Positions 1-12,200 of a stretch of DNA of 64,000 nt are shown here, piece by piece. Every line of letters begins with the position of its first letter. Within the stretch, counting starts at the first letter, position 1. The notes beneath the pieces were generated by a model. That model was not told the origin of the DNA. It saw nothing but the letters and a program-made list of their open reading frames with translations, and ran no database searches. This DNA comes from Gavia stellata (lineage: Eukaryota > Chordata > Aves > Gaviiformes > Gaviidae). Position numbers and translations under genes: made by a program. The DNA is taken from assembly GCF_030936135.1 (NCBI RefSeq), contig NC_082594.1, forward strand, positions 130,920,668-130,984,667. The letters are read 5' to 3'.

Positions 1-2203
1 ACTCAAAACTTTAAGCATGCCTTTTTAATGGCAACAAGACACTGCCGTTAAGTCAACATCTTGTAAGCTTTTTGATCCAATAAATCACATCATTAGCTTC
101 TATAGACCTCCACCTTGTTTCTTCTGGGTTAATCAGAAGGAATGTAAGAGCATGCTAAAACTAAGCATACTTTTCTGAATTACTGCACATCCTCTAAGAC
201 ACCTCAGCTCAAGAGAGCAACTAAATAAGCACAATGTGGAAAAAGTAGAAGCTAAACCTGAAACACTTAATATGTAAGATATCAAATTACTATTCTTCCT
301 CCATGGTCCATCCAAGTCACACGACTTCAAAAGAACAAGCAAAGGCCTGTAGGAAAAACTGTCTCGTGAAAAAGCATGAAGCAAGTTTGACCGAGGTATA
401 GTTGTGAATTCAGTGGGGAAACGAATAAGTTCAGACAACCAGATGCGGCATCAGTAATCTCTAACTACACTTACAGCACACTTAGTACTTCCCAACGCCT
501 TCTGCCTGGAGATAGCTACAAAATTTATAAAACTAAAATAAGCAGCAAATATTATTCCTATTTGCAGATATAGGGTGAGGTGAGCTAGTAGAGTGAGCTG
601 CCCAAGGTCAAGCTCTGTGGCAAAACTGGGAACAAAGTCAAGAACTTATTTTTTTTACCCGATGAGATTTCAAACATTAGAACAGCTTTCTCTCCAAGTT
701 TAAAATGGAAAGTCTGAATCTTCCATATAAAGTGCACAGCGGAGAAAAAGTCTCACTGGAGTTGGAAGACTACTAAGCATTGCTGTTACAGAAGGTCTTT
801 ATTAGACTGCAACAAGTATGTGTTGATAGGCAAGCATTTATCAATAGCACTTCATTTGCAAGCCTGGACCCTTGGCTGTAGCATTTCTGTGTTAATCAAA
901 ACCACACTCTGTTCCCAGGAATGCACAATTTAGCTGAGCCTTAAAGAAAGCACAGGCCTTTGAAAGGTCAGTATGTCACATGCTTTAAGATAGCAATTTT
1001 TTCTCAGAGTCTATGAAATATGAATCTATACCAAGCAGTAGGAATAAAGCAGGAGAGAACAAACTGAAAGTCACCACTGTGCCCATTTTACAGATTTAGA
1101 GCAAAGACCATACATTTTCACTTTTTCCCCCCCAAGAACATTCTCCTATGAAAAGAGTTCAAGGTTAAATGGGAAAGAGCAGAAAAAGGAAGCAGACATG
1201 ACAAAAGAATCAAACTAATTTTTTAACTAAGCTCCCTTCCACTTCCGCTACTGTAACAAACACATTAAAGGTGCACAAAAGCCAAAGCTGTAACTCTTTC
1301 CTCCCCCACGCAACACGCCAGTAGAGTGTCACAGAAGAACTGATTTCTGAAGAGCTCTTGTCACAAGATTGAAAGGAAACTGTCATGTATAAGGAGTCGT
1401 GAACCTGCAGAACAAGTTACAGAGAAAGGAGGATGCAAAACTACATAACTCAGCATGGTAAAAGGGAATTTAAGAAGCTAAGCCCAACTTTTAGAAATAA
1501 CTCCCTACAGAGCTGCCAGATCTCACATTTTAAGGACTCCTTGAAATGTCCCTCTCTTCTCACCTCACATTGCACACAAGAAACCCAATTTATTTTAGAA
1601 GAGTTCTGGTATACATAGCAGGGTCCTAACTATTCTATAACATCTGCTGTATTTTAACAGTTGTTTCCACCCAAAGGATGCACACTGACTTTTCTGTCTC
1701 CTGTGAAACGGTTACTCTTCCTCCTGTTTTAGCCTGAAAGAGGATACACAGAGCATATACTAGAACCCACTTAATTTCTACAATGGTGAACTTCAGTTCC
1801 TGTCTTCCATGGTGTATACACACTGAACAGGATAAGAGCAAAATCTGAAGATGTAGAAGACTGGTCCCTTGACTAAAAGCTCTGATAAGCTAACTACTCT
1901 AAGTGGCTTCAGCTAACAATGGGAATTATTGTATCACAAAGTAAGGGCTCAGCAACTCGAATATCTGCCACGGATTTTCAATGATCTGTAACCTGAATGG
2001 CAAAAAGAGAAGAGACTGGATTGGCACACGTTTCCTCCGTTTATTTCACACTAACACCAGACTGGGGGGCGGGGGGGGGGGGGGGGGGGGGGGGAGAGGA
2101 GGGGGAAGCTATACCTTGCTTTCAGTTTATGCCCAAATCCTGATGCTTTGTAGTGTGCAAGGACAGTAGATTTCAATAAGATAAAATGTCTCCAGCCACT
2201 TAC
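1..2203 (-). other. GDAP2: GDAP2 intron 3 (partial)
   Basis: No exon, RNA gene or recognised transposon is visible. The only structure is the G-rich run at 2064-2106, listed separately. Short open frames here match nothing I recognise. Confidence 0.7.
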
Positions 2204-5200
2204 CTTTGAGCTTCTGGAGTTCATCCCTCAGGTCAGGCCCAGCATGCATGAATATACTTTCAGATACTGGATTCTTATCGGTGAGAGACTCATTACTGGT
2301 ATTTACTATGGCTGTGCAGTTCAATAACGCTACATCTCCTTTCCTGAGGAAACAAGGAAACAGTTTATTGCAGGCTAAATGTCAGATTAAGCAGGATATT
2401 CTCAAATAAGTCCTGACAAGCAAGGAAATGCCAAGTTAAAGGAAAAGCATTAAGAGCACTCCAGTGCCCACACAGCGTAGCGTACCCTGACGTGCTCACC
2501 GTGCAAAATCATCCTTTGCCTCTAACTGATAAAGAAAGACTGCGTGCCCCCCCTCATTTCCTTAAAAACTCCCAGCCTCAGCAGTAACTCAGTGATGCAT
2601 GTAGAAAAGGCAGGGTTGTAGTTGTACGTAGCCAGCAGAACATGCACAGAAGCGTGTTAAACTGATGAAGTGTAATATGTTCCAAAAATATGTCTATTCT
2701 CTCTTGGGAAAAAAAAGCACAGTTCTTGTGGTGTATTATTTTCAAAACTTCAATAGTTTTTTTTAATGTACTTTTTTCAGTTTGCACACACACTATTCAC
2801 GGCACCTTACTGCTGCTGCTCTTCCTCAGACCACTGAGGATCTAGAGCGACACTGCAGCTAGTCAAGTTTTCATAGCTTTCGTTCTGAAACTGTGAGCCT
2901 ACAATTTGATCATGTTCATTCTGCTGTTCAAGGATCAGACATGCAGAAGATAAACAAAGCAGAGACACACGAGAGACAATGGAGTAGCAGAACTCTGACT
3001 TGCTTTTTGTCACAGCAGCAGCCATTAAGAGATTTTGGGATCAAAGAGCATAGGAAGGGAAATAAAGATTCCACACAGGGAGAGATTCAAATAACAGCTG
3101 AAATTGCACACATTTTTTACACCCAAGTCATAAGAGGTGTTTAACCTTTTACTTTTCTCTTTCTTTACTGACTCAGGTTCAGGAAATCCATGAACAGTCC
3201 CATTGCATGCATGTATTAACCAGAAAGAGGTTCAGGCTGATCTCTGAATCCACATCCCTGAGAAACCCTTCTCCATATTGATTAACAAAGAGTTACTTAT
3301 CTAGAGAGCAGGTTTGAGTATCCGAGTTACAGGAAACAAAAACCGATGGAGTAAGTTCACCTCAGCACACTGTACTTTATCAATACATTTTGGTAAAAAA
3401 AACATGGAGACAGAACACAGAATGGAGAGAGAAGGGGGGGGGGGGGGGGGGGGGGGAGAGAAAAAAGCCCAAAGCAAGCCACAAGAACCACATGAAAGAA
3501 AGAAATGCTGATCTAAACCAGCAAAGTGAAAGCAGAATAAAGTCAGCAAAGAAAGAAAAAGCTAGTAGACAGCAAGCACATATTTTAAAAATTTAAAAAA
3601 TTGTATTGAAGTGCCCAACTAGGTTCTGATATTAAGCATACAGTATGACAGTAGGAAGTACAGCTCCAGTCTGCTGCATCAAGGAATGCCTATGAACATC
3701 CAATTTATAGCCTATGGTGGAGCAAAATCTCAGACTTGCAGATTTACAATGAACAAAAAGATTATTTTTTTCTCGGATCTGTAATGTTTGATTCAAGAAA
3801 AGAGGGTTTAAAAGCTTTATTCTACATCGGTGATCGTTATACGAGGCAATCAGATCCTGCCATAAATGGAGAAGTGATGACAAACACACCAGAGCCACAC
3901 AGAACTTACCATAAGATTATTTTTGCATTGATGTCCTTCCTGTATGGAAAAGGTGATCTAACATCAACTTGAGCTTTTTCAACAGGGTTTTTGTGAGAGT
4001 CCAGCTGCTTAGCCTCATAGGCATCAGTCCAGCCTGGCAGACTGTCAACATCCACAAATTGGGAAGGAGCACCCAAGGGATCCATGGAATGGAAACAACA
4101 ACTCCTTTCCTCTGCTAACTTGTCACACTCCAATTCTCACTGGAGTCTTCCAGGTGCTTTAAAGGAAGAAAAAAAATCAAACCAGGTCACCAGCTGTGCA
4201 CTGAAAGTAATTCCTGTGGAGCCAGACCTTTCGCAAGGCTGCACTGCAATTAATTACAGCTAGCAGAAAACACAAAAACAGATTTCCAACTCAACCGCTC
4301 TCCCTTTCTTTTTTATCTGTATGCGAAAAAGGCAATGCAAATACTTGCAGTAAGACAAACCTGTTCCAATAGTGCAAGATGAAAACACCTTCGTTATTAA
4401 ATTGGTCCAACTGACTTGCGATCATGCATTTTGAAAATGCTGAATGCAAATTCCCAAGTGTAGAAAGGACCTTAGTTTTTCTGTAAATTATTATTTCTTT
4501 ATCGAAACGAACAGCAAATTTGTAGCAGGGTATGTATAATCTATCCCTTCAGAGACTTTGCTAGCCCTGGGTCATACTTAAGAAAAAAAAAAGACCACCA
4601 AGACAAAATACGCATCCCCTCAAACCACCACAACCCCAAAAACCCTAAGCGCAAAAAACCCCCCTTATAAACAAACCAATGAAAACACCCTCCTGCACCC
4701 CCAAATAGCGCAACCCTTGCAGTTCGGTGTATTTTGAAGCATCGCTCCGTTCTTACAGTCATGCACTTAAGCACAAAACCCCCTCGCCCAAAAAGGTTTT
4801 GCAAGAGAGAGCAAAGATGTAAATTTGAACACTGGCCAACGAACTTGCAGACTGAACTCAGCCATCTGACCTTTTGTGGTTTTTTTTTTAAAAAGGTTGA
4901 GATAACACCGGTCGCTAGATAAAGACTCGGACTTGCTGAAACGTACTTTTCAATTGCCAGCACGTAACACCTAGGCTACTACATTTTCATTTTTAACTAC
5001 TAAACCGGACTAGCGAATTAAGCTAGCACAAACGCGCTCATGTGAGTAACCGCAGTTTGCCATGTACACACCTACTATTTAACCTTTTTCACAGGGTCAT
5101 AATTGCTAAGAATTTTGGGAAGATTGCATCCACAAGCGGTAACTCTGAAACATGAAGTATATTCATTAGCTAGGAAAAAAACCCAAACCCCAAACATCCA

Positions 5201-5759
5201 AACCCAAACTGAAGGGTAATAAATGCCGACACCAGGACAAAGATGCCGATAAGAGCATCTAAAGCTGAATTTTGCCGTGAGGAGTCAGGAGAAAGGCAAT
5301 GAACAAGAAGGTACGAGCAGCTGGAGTGGCTCCAACCAAAAGCTCATCTACAGCGGTGTCTTCCCTCTGACGAACAGCCACAAACAGGGACCTAAGCACG
5401 AGGGTCGGAGGCAGACAGAAGAAAAGGGGCGCACATAAGCTCCTCCTGGACGTTCCCCCCATCTGCTGCCCGGGGCCTCCTGCGGCCGAGCCGAGGCGGC
5501 CCTGCGGGGACCACAGGCTGGGGACGGGGAGCAAAGCGCTGCGAGCGGGACTGGAGCCCCCAGAGCCCCCGGGCGGGGTGTCGCGGCCCGCCCGGGAGGA
5601 GGGCGCTGCCTCTCCCGCCTCTTGCGGCCGGCGCCCGGGCCGCCGGTAACCCGCGAGCGGCCAACGGCTGCCCCCCGCCCCGCCCCGCTCCAGCCAAGCC
5701 CCTCTCAGCGCCAGCGGCGGCGGCCCTCCCCCGCCGGAGCGGCCGCGCAGCGACTCACG
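1..5759 (-). CDS. GDAP2: GDAP2, 5' part (partial gene: exons 1-3)
   Basis: This is the 5' end of GDAP2 (ganglioside-induced differentiation-associated protein 2), read right to left. The family has an N-terminal macro domain and a C-terminal CRAL-TRIO/SEC14-like domain. Human loss of function is linked to a recessive ataxia (established knowledge). Seen here: a non-coding exon 1 ending at 5759, exon 2 (3910-4156) with the ATG at 4085-4083, and exon 3 (2204-2343). Exon 2 encodes an N-terminus beginning MDPLGAPSQFVDVDSLP. Exon 3 opens the macro domain with CTAIVNTSNESL. The phases agree, since the Trp codon is split TG|G across intron 2. I found no macro-domain exon 4 in 1-2203, so the window seems to start inside intron 3. 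GDAP2 lies head-to-head with WDR3 across one CpG island. Confidence 0.95.
2064..2106. repeat. Poly-G run in GDAP2 intron 3
   Basis: About 40 bases are almost all G on the plus strand, with a single C and two late A interruptions. The pre-mRNA of GDAP2 (minus) would carry poly-C, so any G-quadruplex would form on the DNA non-template side or in antisense RNA. The exact length may be unreliable in an assembly. Confidence 0.9.
2204..2343 (-). CDS. GDAP2: GDAP2 exon 3 (start of macro domain)
   Basis: The acceptor TTTCCTCAG ends at 2344 and the donor GTAAGTGG begins at 2203. The exon encodes KGDVALLNCTAIVNTSNES and continues through NPVSESIFMHAGPD to LQKLKG, nearly the same as my memory of the mammalian protein. 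The Asn-rich NTSNES segment is the conserved macro-domain ligand loop. Confidence 0.96.
2344..3909 (-). other. GDAP2: GDAP2 intron 2
   Basis: The donor is at 3909 and the acceptor at 2344. The intron contains a second poly-G run (3435-3458). No coding similarity was recognised, and frames through the poly-G run encode only Gly or Pro tracts. Confidence 0.85.
3435..3458. repeat. Poly-G run in GDAP2 intron 2
   Basis: A run of more than 20 G follows a GA-rich segment. It has the same strand bias as the run at 2064, so GDAP2 carries two such runs within 1.4 kb. Confidence 0.9.
3910..4156 (-). CDS. GDAP2: GDAP2 exon 2 (start codon at 4085)
   Basis: The acceptor is a pyrimidine tract ending in AAAG at 4160-4157, and the donor GTAAGT begins at 3909. 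The ATG is at 4085-4083, so 4086-4156 is 5' UTR. The open frame runs further upstream but has no earlier ATG. The coding part ends in KIILW with Trp split by the intron. Residues 1-59 precede the macro domain and are less conserved than exon 3. Confidence 0.95.
4157..5758 (-). other. GDAP2: GDAP2 intron 1
   Basis: The donor GTGAGT begins at 5758 and the acceptor ends at 4157. About 4160-5430 is ordinary AT-rich intron with short A-runs. From about 5440 rightward it becomes the CpG island. Confidence 0.75.
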
Positions 5760-5852
5760 GGCAGGCCGCGCCGCCGGCCCCGCCCGGCCACAGGGTCTCG
5801 GTCGGCGCCGGTTTGGCGACATCACCCAGAAAAGCGGAGCGGCCGCCGCGCG

Positions 5853-5864
5853 CTTCCGCTTCCG
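5853..5864. promoter_or_regulatory. Tandem ETS sites
   Basis: Two CTTCCG hexamers are directly abutted (5853-5858 and 5859-5864), the second continuing to CTTCCGGGA. This is the core ETS/GABPA consensus, typical of bidirectional CpG promoters. Confidence 0.65.
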
Positions 5865-5931
5865 GGAGTAGCCCCGCCCCCCGCCCCGCGCTGCCCGGCC
5901 GCGGGCTGCCCGGCCGCCGGCTTCAGCGCCT

Positions 5932-5945
5932 CACTTCCGGTGACG
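5932..5945. promoter_or_regulatory. ETS site plus CRE half-site
   Basis: CACTTCCGG (5932-5940) is followed immediately by TGACG (5941-5945). Adjacent ETS and CREB/ATF half-sites are a known composite in housekeeping promoters. Another CACTTCCGG lies at 5969-5977. Confidence 0.6.
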
Positions 5946-6006
5946 GCTGGCCCCGCCCGTCTCCGACGCACTTCCGGCCTCGGCGGGTGAGCGTGCGGGC
6001 GCCGGG

Positions 6007-6012
6007 CACGTG
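6007..6012. promoter_or_regulatory. Palindromic E-box CACGTG upstream of WDR3
   Basis: A perfect CACGTG lies 79 bases upstream of the WDR3 ATG, in unmethylated-type CpG context. This is the preferred MYC/MAX and USF site. MYC control is plausible because WDR3 is a ribosome-biogenesis gene, but occupancy is inferred. Confidence 0.5.
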
Positions 6013-6090
6013 TGGCGGCCGAGTGCACGGGGCGGGCCGGGCCTTCCCCGGCGCCTTCCCCCGCAGCCCGGCTCTGCCCGCGGCGCCGCC

Positions 6091-6261
6091 ATGGGCCTCA
6101 CCCGGCAGTACCTGCGGTACGGGCCGGCCGCGCTCTTCGGGCTGGTGGGCAGCGCCAGGGGCAACGCGGCCTTCGTGGCGCTGCGCGGCGAGCGGGGCCG
6201 CTGCGTGGCCGTGCCGGCCTGCGAGCACGTCTTCGTGTGGGACACGCGGAAGGGAGAGAAG
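6091..6261 (+). CDS. WDR3: WDR3 exon 1
   Basis: Residues 1-57, starting [10 protein letters not shown]. Donor GTGAGAGC. The first WD blade ends in [12 protein letters not shown]. The exon is very GC-rich and lies inside the CpG island. Confidence 0.97.
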
Positions 6262-9200
6262 GTGAGAGCGGGGCCGTCCCCGGGGCTGCGGGGCGGGGGA
6301 CGGCGGCGGGGGTGTAGCCTGCGGTGCTTTTGGGCCATCCGGCGCGGAGCGTCCCCTCAGCAGCCTCCCCCCTGTTCCGCGGCCTGGGCGCGCCTTTGGG
6401 GGTAGTCACCCTCCCAGGAGGTGTTCAAGGAGCGTGTGGATGTGGCACTGTGGGATGTGGCTTGATGGGCATGGTGCTGTGTGGTGTTGGGTGGGTTGGT
6501 TTTTGGTGTGTTGTGGTTTGTTGTTGTTGTTGTTTGCTTTTTTTTTGTTTTTTTGGTTTTTTTTTTTTTTTAAGGTTGGACTTGATGATCTTACAGGTCT
6601 TTTCCAACCTTAGTGATTCTGTGATTGGGCCCGCTTGTGGTGCGAGGCAGCGGCTCTGGGTGCGCCGCGGCTGCACCTCTCTGAAATTTGTCTTCGGTGC
6701 CTCAGTTGGGGAAGAGTACTTATTGCCACAGGGGCTGCAAAGCTGCTCCCCGTTTACCGGGCGACCGGCAGCACCGCGGCGTGAAAGTTCTGGGATGAAA
6801 CGGGGATGTCGTGGAGTTTGCGTTTCGGCTGTGGAACTGGGCTTCCCGTGTGAAAGTTGTATCCCGTAGCGGGTTTGTGAGCTGTAACTTTATAGAACTT
6901 TGCCACGGGTTGTGTCCTGTCAGATTCAGATCGCGCATCGAATGCTGCGTTCAGTTTTGGGCCCCTCGCTGCAAGAAGGACATTGAGGTGCTGGAGCGTG
7001 TCCAAAACTGGTGAGGGGTCTGGAGCACAAGTCCGATGAGGAGCGGCTGAGGGAGCTGGGGTTGTTCAGTCTGGAGAAGAGAAGGCTGAGGGGAGACCTC
7101 ATCAATTACCTGAAAGGGGGTTGTGGTGAGGTGGGTGTTGGTCTCTTCTCCCAAGTGACTAGTGACAGGACAAGAGGAAATGGCCTCAAGTTCGCCAGGG
7201 GAGGTTTAGGCTGGAAATTAGGAAAAATGTCTTTACTGAGAGAGTGGTGAAGCACTGGCAGAGGCTGCCCAGGGAGGTGGTGGAGTCACCATCACTGGAG
7301 GTGTTCAATGAACATGTGGACGTGGCACTGCGGGACATGGTTTAGTGGGCATGGTGGGGTTGGGGTGATGGTTGGACTTGATGATCTTACAGGTCTTATC
7401 CAACCTTAATGATTCTGTGATTGTGTGATTCTGAACTCACTGTAACTACTACTGTCCACTACAAACTGAATTCAGGATTTGCTTTATGGCCCCTACTGAC
7501 GTGTTGTTTTGGAGATGCTTTCATCATTCTCAACTTCTTGTGCAGGCTGTGGAAAAGCAGCTCTGTCCTATTACCTGAGAAAGGCCAAGTGAGAGAGGCT
7601 GGGTCAGGAAGAAGATTTCAGACTTTACTCTCAAACAATATTCCTTGCTCCCTGGCACTTAAAATGCAGGGGCAGAAATTTGGGCTTCTGAGGTCCAAGC
7701 CTCATTCTGTACCAGTTTCCTGTTTGATTATGAGAAATTACTTCCCTTCTAGCTGCTGTCTGCCTTGTAAAATGGGGCTAATGACACCATATTTGGTGCA
7801 GGAAGCTGAAAAATGAACTTCTGAAGTGGCAGAAGAGCTCAGTTGGAAGTTCAGTAGAAGAGCAGAGTATATTCTTTCTGCTGTGTAAGTATCTGGCTCG
7901 GACATGCCATTTATCAACATTATACATGTTTTGTCTCCTGAAAATTGCAGGTTCTTATCCTTAAGGGTCTCAAGCAGGAGGTCACTTGCCTCTGCCCCTC
8001 TCCAGATGGATTGCACTTGGCTGTTGGGTATGAAGATGGATCGATCCGTGTCTTCAGCCTCCTAAGTGGAGAAGCGAATATCACTTTCAATGGACACAAG
8101 GCTGCAGTTACAGCCCTGCAGTATGACCATCTGGGTGGCCAGCTGGTATCTGGCTCAAAGGTGAGGCTTGCACATCTGGAGGACAGCTCTTTCACAGGGA
8201 TGCTCCATGGAGAAGGCTGACTTGTGCCAAAATGTTTGGTGTTTTAAGTGGGTTATGGGACCTCTGCAGGGCAGGAGTGAGGTCCTAGTAGAGCTATTAA
8301 AGGTGAAGAAGCTTGTGAGGTCAGGAATAGTGAAAATGACTCAAGCGCAGGCAGAGGTGCGTCTGTTGGTCTGAATGCACCTTTGGGGAAGGAATGTCAC
8401 TTGCATTAATCATCCCTGACATTCAAATTCAGAGTGAGAAAGCATGCTCTCAGGTAATCTTTTACAGCCTCATAGCAGAGGTAGATGTTTTGTAGAGATA
8501 AATGCCAGTCCCTTGGAGACACTCTGTCTGTTCCAGGATACAGATGTCATCGTGTGGGATGTCATCAATGAGAGCGGTCTGTACCGGCTGAGAGGACATA
8601 AGGATGCTGTCACTCAAGTCCTTTTCTTGAAGGAGAAGAACCTGTTAGTCACCAGGTGAGCCAGGCTACAGCCATTTGTACTTTCCTTCTCGACTCATGA
8701 TATCTCAGACCCACCAGCATCTTAAAATATGATTTTGTCACGTCCACATATTTCTTAAGTCCGGTGCCTGAATCCAAATGTGGTAAGCGGAACTGAAATG
8801 GCTCTCCTGGAAAATAGTGTATGGAGAAGGGTTTAACTTGCTGGGAAATATAGCAAGTTTTATTGTAACAAGGAATAGTGATTATGTGTTCATTATGTAA
8901 TTATTTTTGCTGTTTATCTTGAAGAATTAAGCAGACTTACCTTCTGTATGTGTAATTTACACAGCGACGTGACAGAAAAATTGCTTCCTAGTAAGTTGTA
9001 ATTATAGGAATTAATTAAAAGATGATAGATAGTTTTTAGAGTTGGTATTTAGTTATTCAACGTGAGCTGCTAGTTGACTGTATCCCTTTAATAATGAACG
9101 GTTGACAGAAGATACCCTTGCTCAAATATCAGGCAATAATTTTTTATTTATTAATATGGTGCCTAATAGCATAATAGAAAAGTGCATGCAATCAGTTCAG

Positions 9201-12200
9201 TGTAAAATCAGAACAAGTTTCTTCTGCTTTTTTTGTTGTTTCAAATGGAAAAAGTATTTTGTTGGTTTGGTAGATGTTGCCTGTTTCTTAATACAATTTC
9301 AAGGCCAGCTTTAGAAATGCTTCCTAATTCTCTCAGTAGCTAAACTGAGAGAAAGAATTCCTCTCTATTATTTTTTTTTATTAACAGAGTAGAGATGTTA
9401 TCCTGTTTTTCTGAAGATGGAAAGTTTTGCTTCCTTTAGATTGTTTTTTTGTCGAAGCAGCTAGCTGCAGTCCTCTGTGTACAGAATTTTTTGTGATATT
9501 TTCATATGTCCAATTTATAAGTACCTTTGGATCCTATGTAACAAAAGAGATTAACAATAAATATCACTTGTAATCAGAATTTTTTTGTCCTGACAGAGTT
9601 TAGTAATGGAACAAGTTTTATATTTTGATTTAGTTGAGACTTATTGGGGAAAACAGGCTCTAACAAAGTTACCAAAAATAAATAAAAAAAAATATTAATT
9701 ATTTTCGGGTGTACCTGAAGAATCTATATAAATGTTCAAATGACTTTTTTCAGGTGCTCTTGTAGTATTGGGGTAGCATAATATAGCCAGAAATGTGTTT
9801 TCAAGGAGATCTAATCCCATGGGGGCTTTGAAGGACTGAAACAGCTGTAATTCCCCATTAGGAGCAGCTCCAAATCACTGTTCAAACTGAAGGAATCCGC
9901 GTTTCTTGTAGCCTGGTCAGTGCACAGGCATGGCACCGGTTGAGAATGTGGAGGGGGGTTTTAGAGGCAGCTTTAGAATTGATCAGCACTTTGTGCTTAC
10001 TGTTGTCACCCTAAGTAAAGAGTATTCTTAAATAAGCGAGAAAGGAGGCTGCGTGACACCGGGGCTTGCAGCTGAATCCAGAGGAGGAAGCAGTTCTCAG
10101 TGACTTGCTGGATACCTTTGTATTGCTATACTTTGTCCTTGCATAGCTTGTGAATTTCAGTGTCTGAGCAGCTGCTCTGTAATATGTTGTGGCGTGTTTT
10201 AGGTTTTTTTTTTGGTATTTCTACCTCTTTTCTAAGCATGTGAGCTCTGGCAATCTTTCCTCACATCTTGAGTTTTTCTTCTTCGTTCCAGCGGCAAAGA
10301 CACATTGGTGAAATGGTGGGATCTGGACACCCAGCACTGCTTCAAAACTCTGGTTGGACACCGTACTGAGGTAAAGAGGATGTGTGGGGAGCTGTTGGGG
10401 TGGAGGGACTGTGGATTACATGTCATGGCTCACTTTGTGCTTTCCCTGCTCTCAGGAGTTGTAAACTGGCACCATGATACATTTTGCTTGTCATTAGGCT
10501 TTAAGGATGAGCAAATGAGAAACTTCCAAACTTTCCAGGAGCTGTCATCAACATGCAGCGGGTGACAGTTCTAGTACAAATGTCCCTAGAGGACGTCCCG
10601 GCTAGATCCAGTCTCTTCTTGGTTGCCGTTTAAATAAATCAATTAAAGATGCTCTGCTGTTGTTGTGATAGTTAAAGGAGCCATAAGCCAATTCCTCACA
10701 TTATGCCTCTGGACAGGTTTGGGGGATGGCTTTGATATCTGAGGAGAAGCGTCTGATCACTGGGAGTGCTGACAGCGAGCTGAGGGTGTGGGATATCACG
10801 TACATCCAGGAGGTAAGACATTCCCTCTGTAACGCCTCGCAGCTGTCTTGCCCAGCTGCTTGTCTTTGGACTAAGATGGGACTGGAACATGTTAAATCTG
10901 ATTGACGTTCTGTGAGACAGAGCCAAAGCAATGTCTTTGCTGTCTGAGGGGTCCAGAAGCTGCTCTCGGGATAGACTTTGCTGTTTCTGTGCTTTGAGCT
11001 TTCAAGTGAAGCTGTGAGCACGTCCAGAACAAGACTTCCAGAGTGTGTCAGATCTTCCTGCCTTCTGGCTTATGGCTAGAGAAGACAGTCTTGTGGGTGG
11101 ATGATAAGCAGGGGAGTACGTGGAGTGTTCGGTGCCTACAGGCATGCTGTAGGCCACTCCTTTGTTGCAGTGGATGCTAACTGCTTGTTCCTCCAGGGGA
11201 ATGAAGTGTAGGTGAGACAGAAACCAGAACACCGTAGCTCTTGTGGTTTAAGGTACTCCTTACGGTTTTTTTGTCTGTGAACAGGGAAAAGACCCTGATG
11301 AGCCAGAATCCAAGAAAAGCAAAGGGTCTTCACCTGCAGCAGAAGAAAACACTGAAGAGGATGAGACCCTAGAGTTGGATGAGCATCCTGAGGAAGTAAG
11401 CGCAGTTTTTCATGCTGTCTGCAGGATGGTGTATCTAACCCCATTTGCATGGTGCTGTGTGCAGAGCCAGCAGGAGTTTTAGAGTTGCTCATTGCTTCTC
11501 TGTATTGGTTTTATACCCCAAGTATCTTGTAATCTTGTCTCGCTTTGTAACATCTTCCTCAGCAGCAGTTGCTGACTCATCTATCTGCAAAACATCAGCA
11601 GAAGTATGTGTGCCAAAACACATACACATGTTATTTCCACTGAAAGCTTTTTCTTTGCCTTCTGTTTGGGGAGGACTAGCAAATGTTTAAAGTTTGACAG
11701 TGCTAACAGGGCTCTTCCATCAAACAACATGGGAATAAAATAGTTACTAGCTGGTTGGCAGCTGCTGAATTCAGTGCTGATGCTCAGCTTTGCAGGTCCG
11801 TAGCAGAAGCTGAGAGGTCAGAGTTGCACCATAACCAAGTATGGTGTGCGATTAGATTGCAGAAAGCCATTCCCACATGTGCTGCTGGTGGAGACTTTAC
11901 TGAATCTGTCTTTCCCGTGGAACTTTCTGGGGTCCTCCTCAGATTTCAGACTGTTTGTAGTTATGGTAGATACCTGACCTTGTTAAATACTTTTCAGACT
12001 TCCTCTCCAGAGGATTTCTCTCCCTTCAACGACCCGTTTAAGAGTCTCTGTTCTCACCTTCTCTGCCTCTTCTGACAGACGAACTGAGCTCTCCTGCCTT
12101 TGTAGCATAAAAATTCAGCTCTTGTCTCTTAAATAGCTGTGGTTTGCCAATGAAGTTAAGTTATTCTTCCACTGAGACTGTCAATGATTATTTGCAGCTA

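Larger units (their letters stand above)
5440..6330. promoter_or_regulatory. CpG island / divergent GDAP2-WDR3 promoter
   Basis: The segment is dense in CpG and GC, in sharp contrast to the AT-rich flanks. It contains the GDAP2 exon 1 donor (5759/5758) and the WDR3 start codon (6091), so both genes must start within about 330 bp of each other. Visible sites are ETS-type CTTCCG(G) at 5853, 5859, 5934 and 5971, GC boxes near 5871 and 5951, TGACG at 5941, and CACGTG at 6007. No TATA box is seen. The arrangement fits a bidirectional housekeeping promoter with dispersed start sites. The exact start sites are inferred, not seen. Confidence 0.85.

Noticed and set aside
3314-3549. Gly- or Pro-tract proteins from frames through the poly-G run
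   Set aside because: They are low-complexity translations of the repeat inside a GDAP2 intron.
5259-5825. A 188-codon minus-strand frame and several overlapping Pro/Arg/Ala-rich frames in the CpG island
   Set aside because: Long frames are expected by chance in very GC-rich DNA. GDAP2 exon 1 splices out of this frame at 5759.
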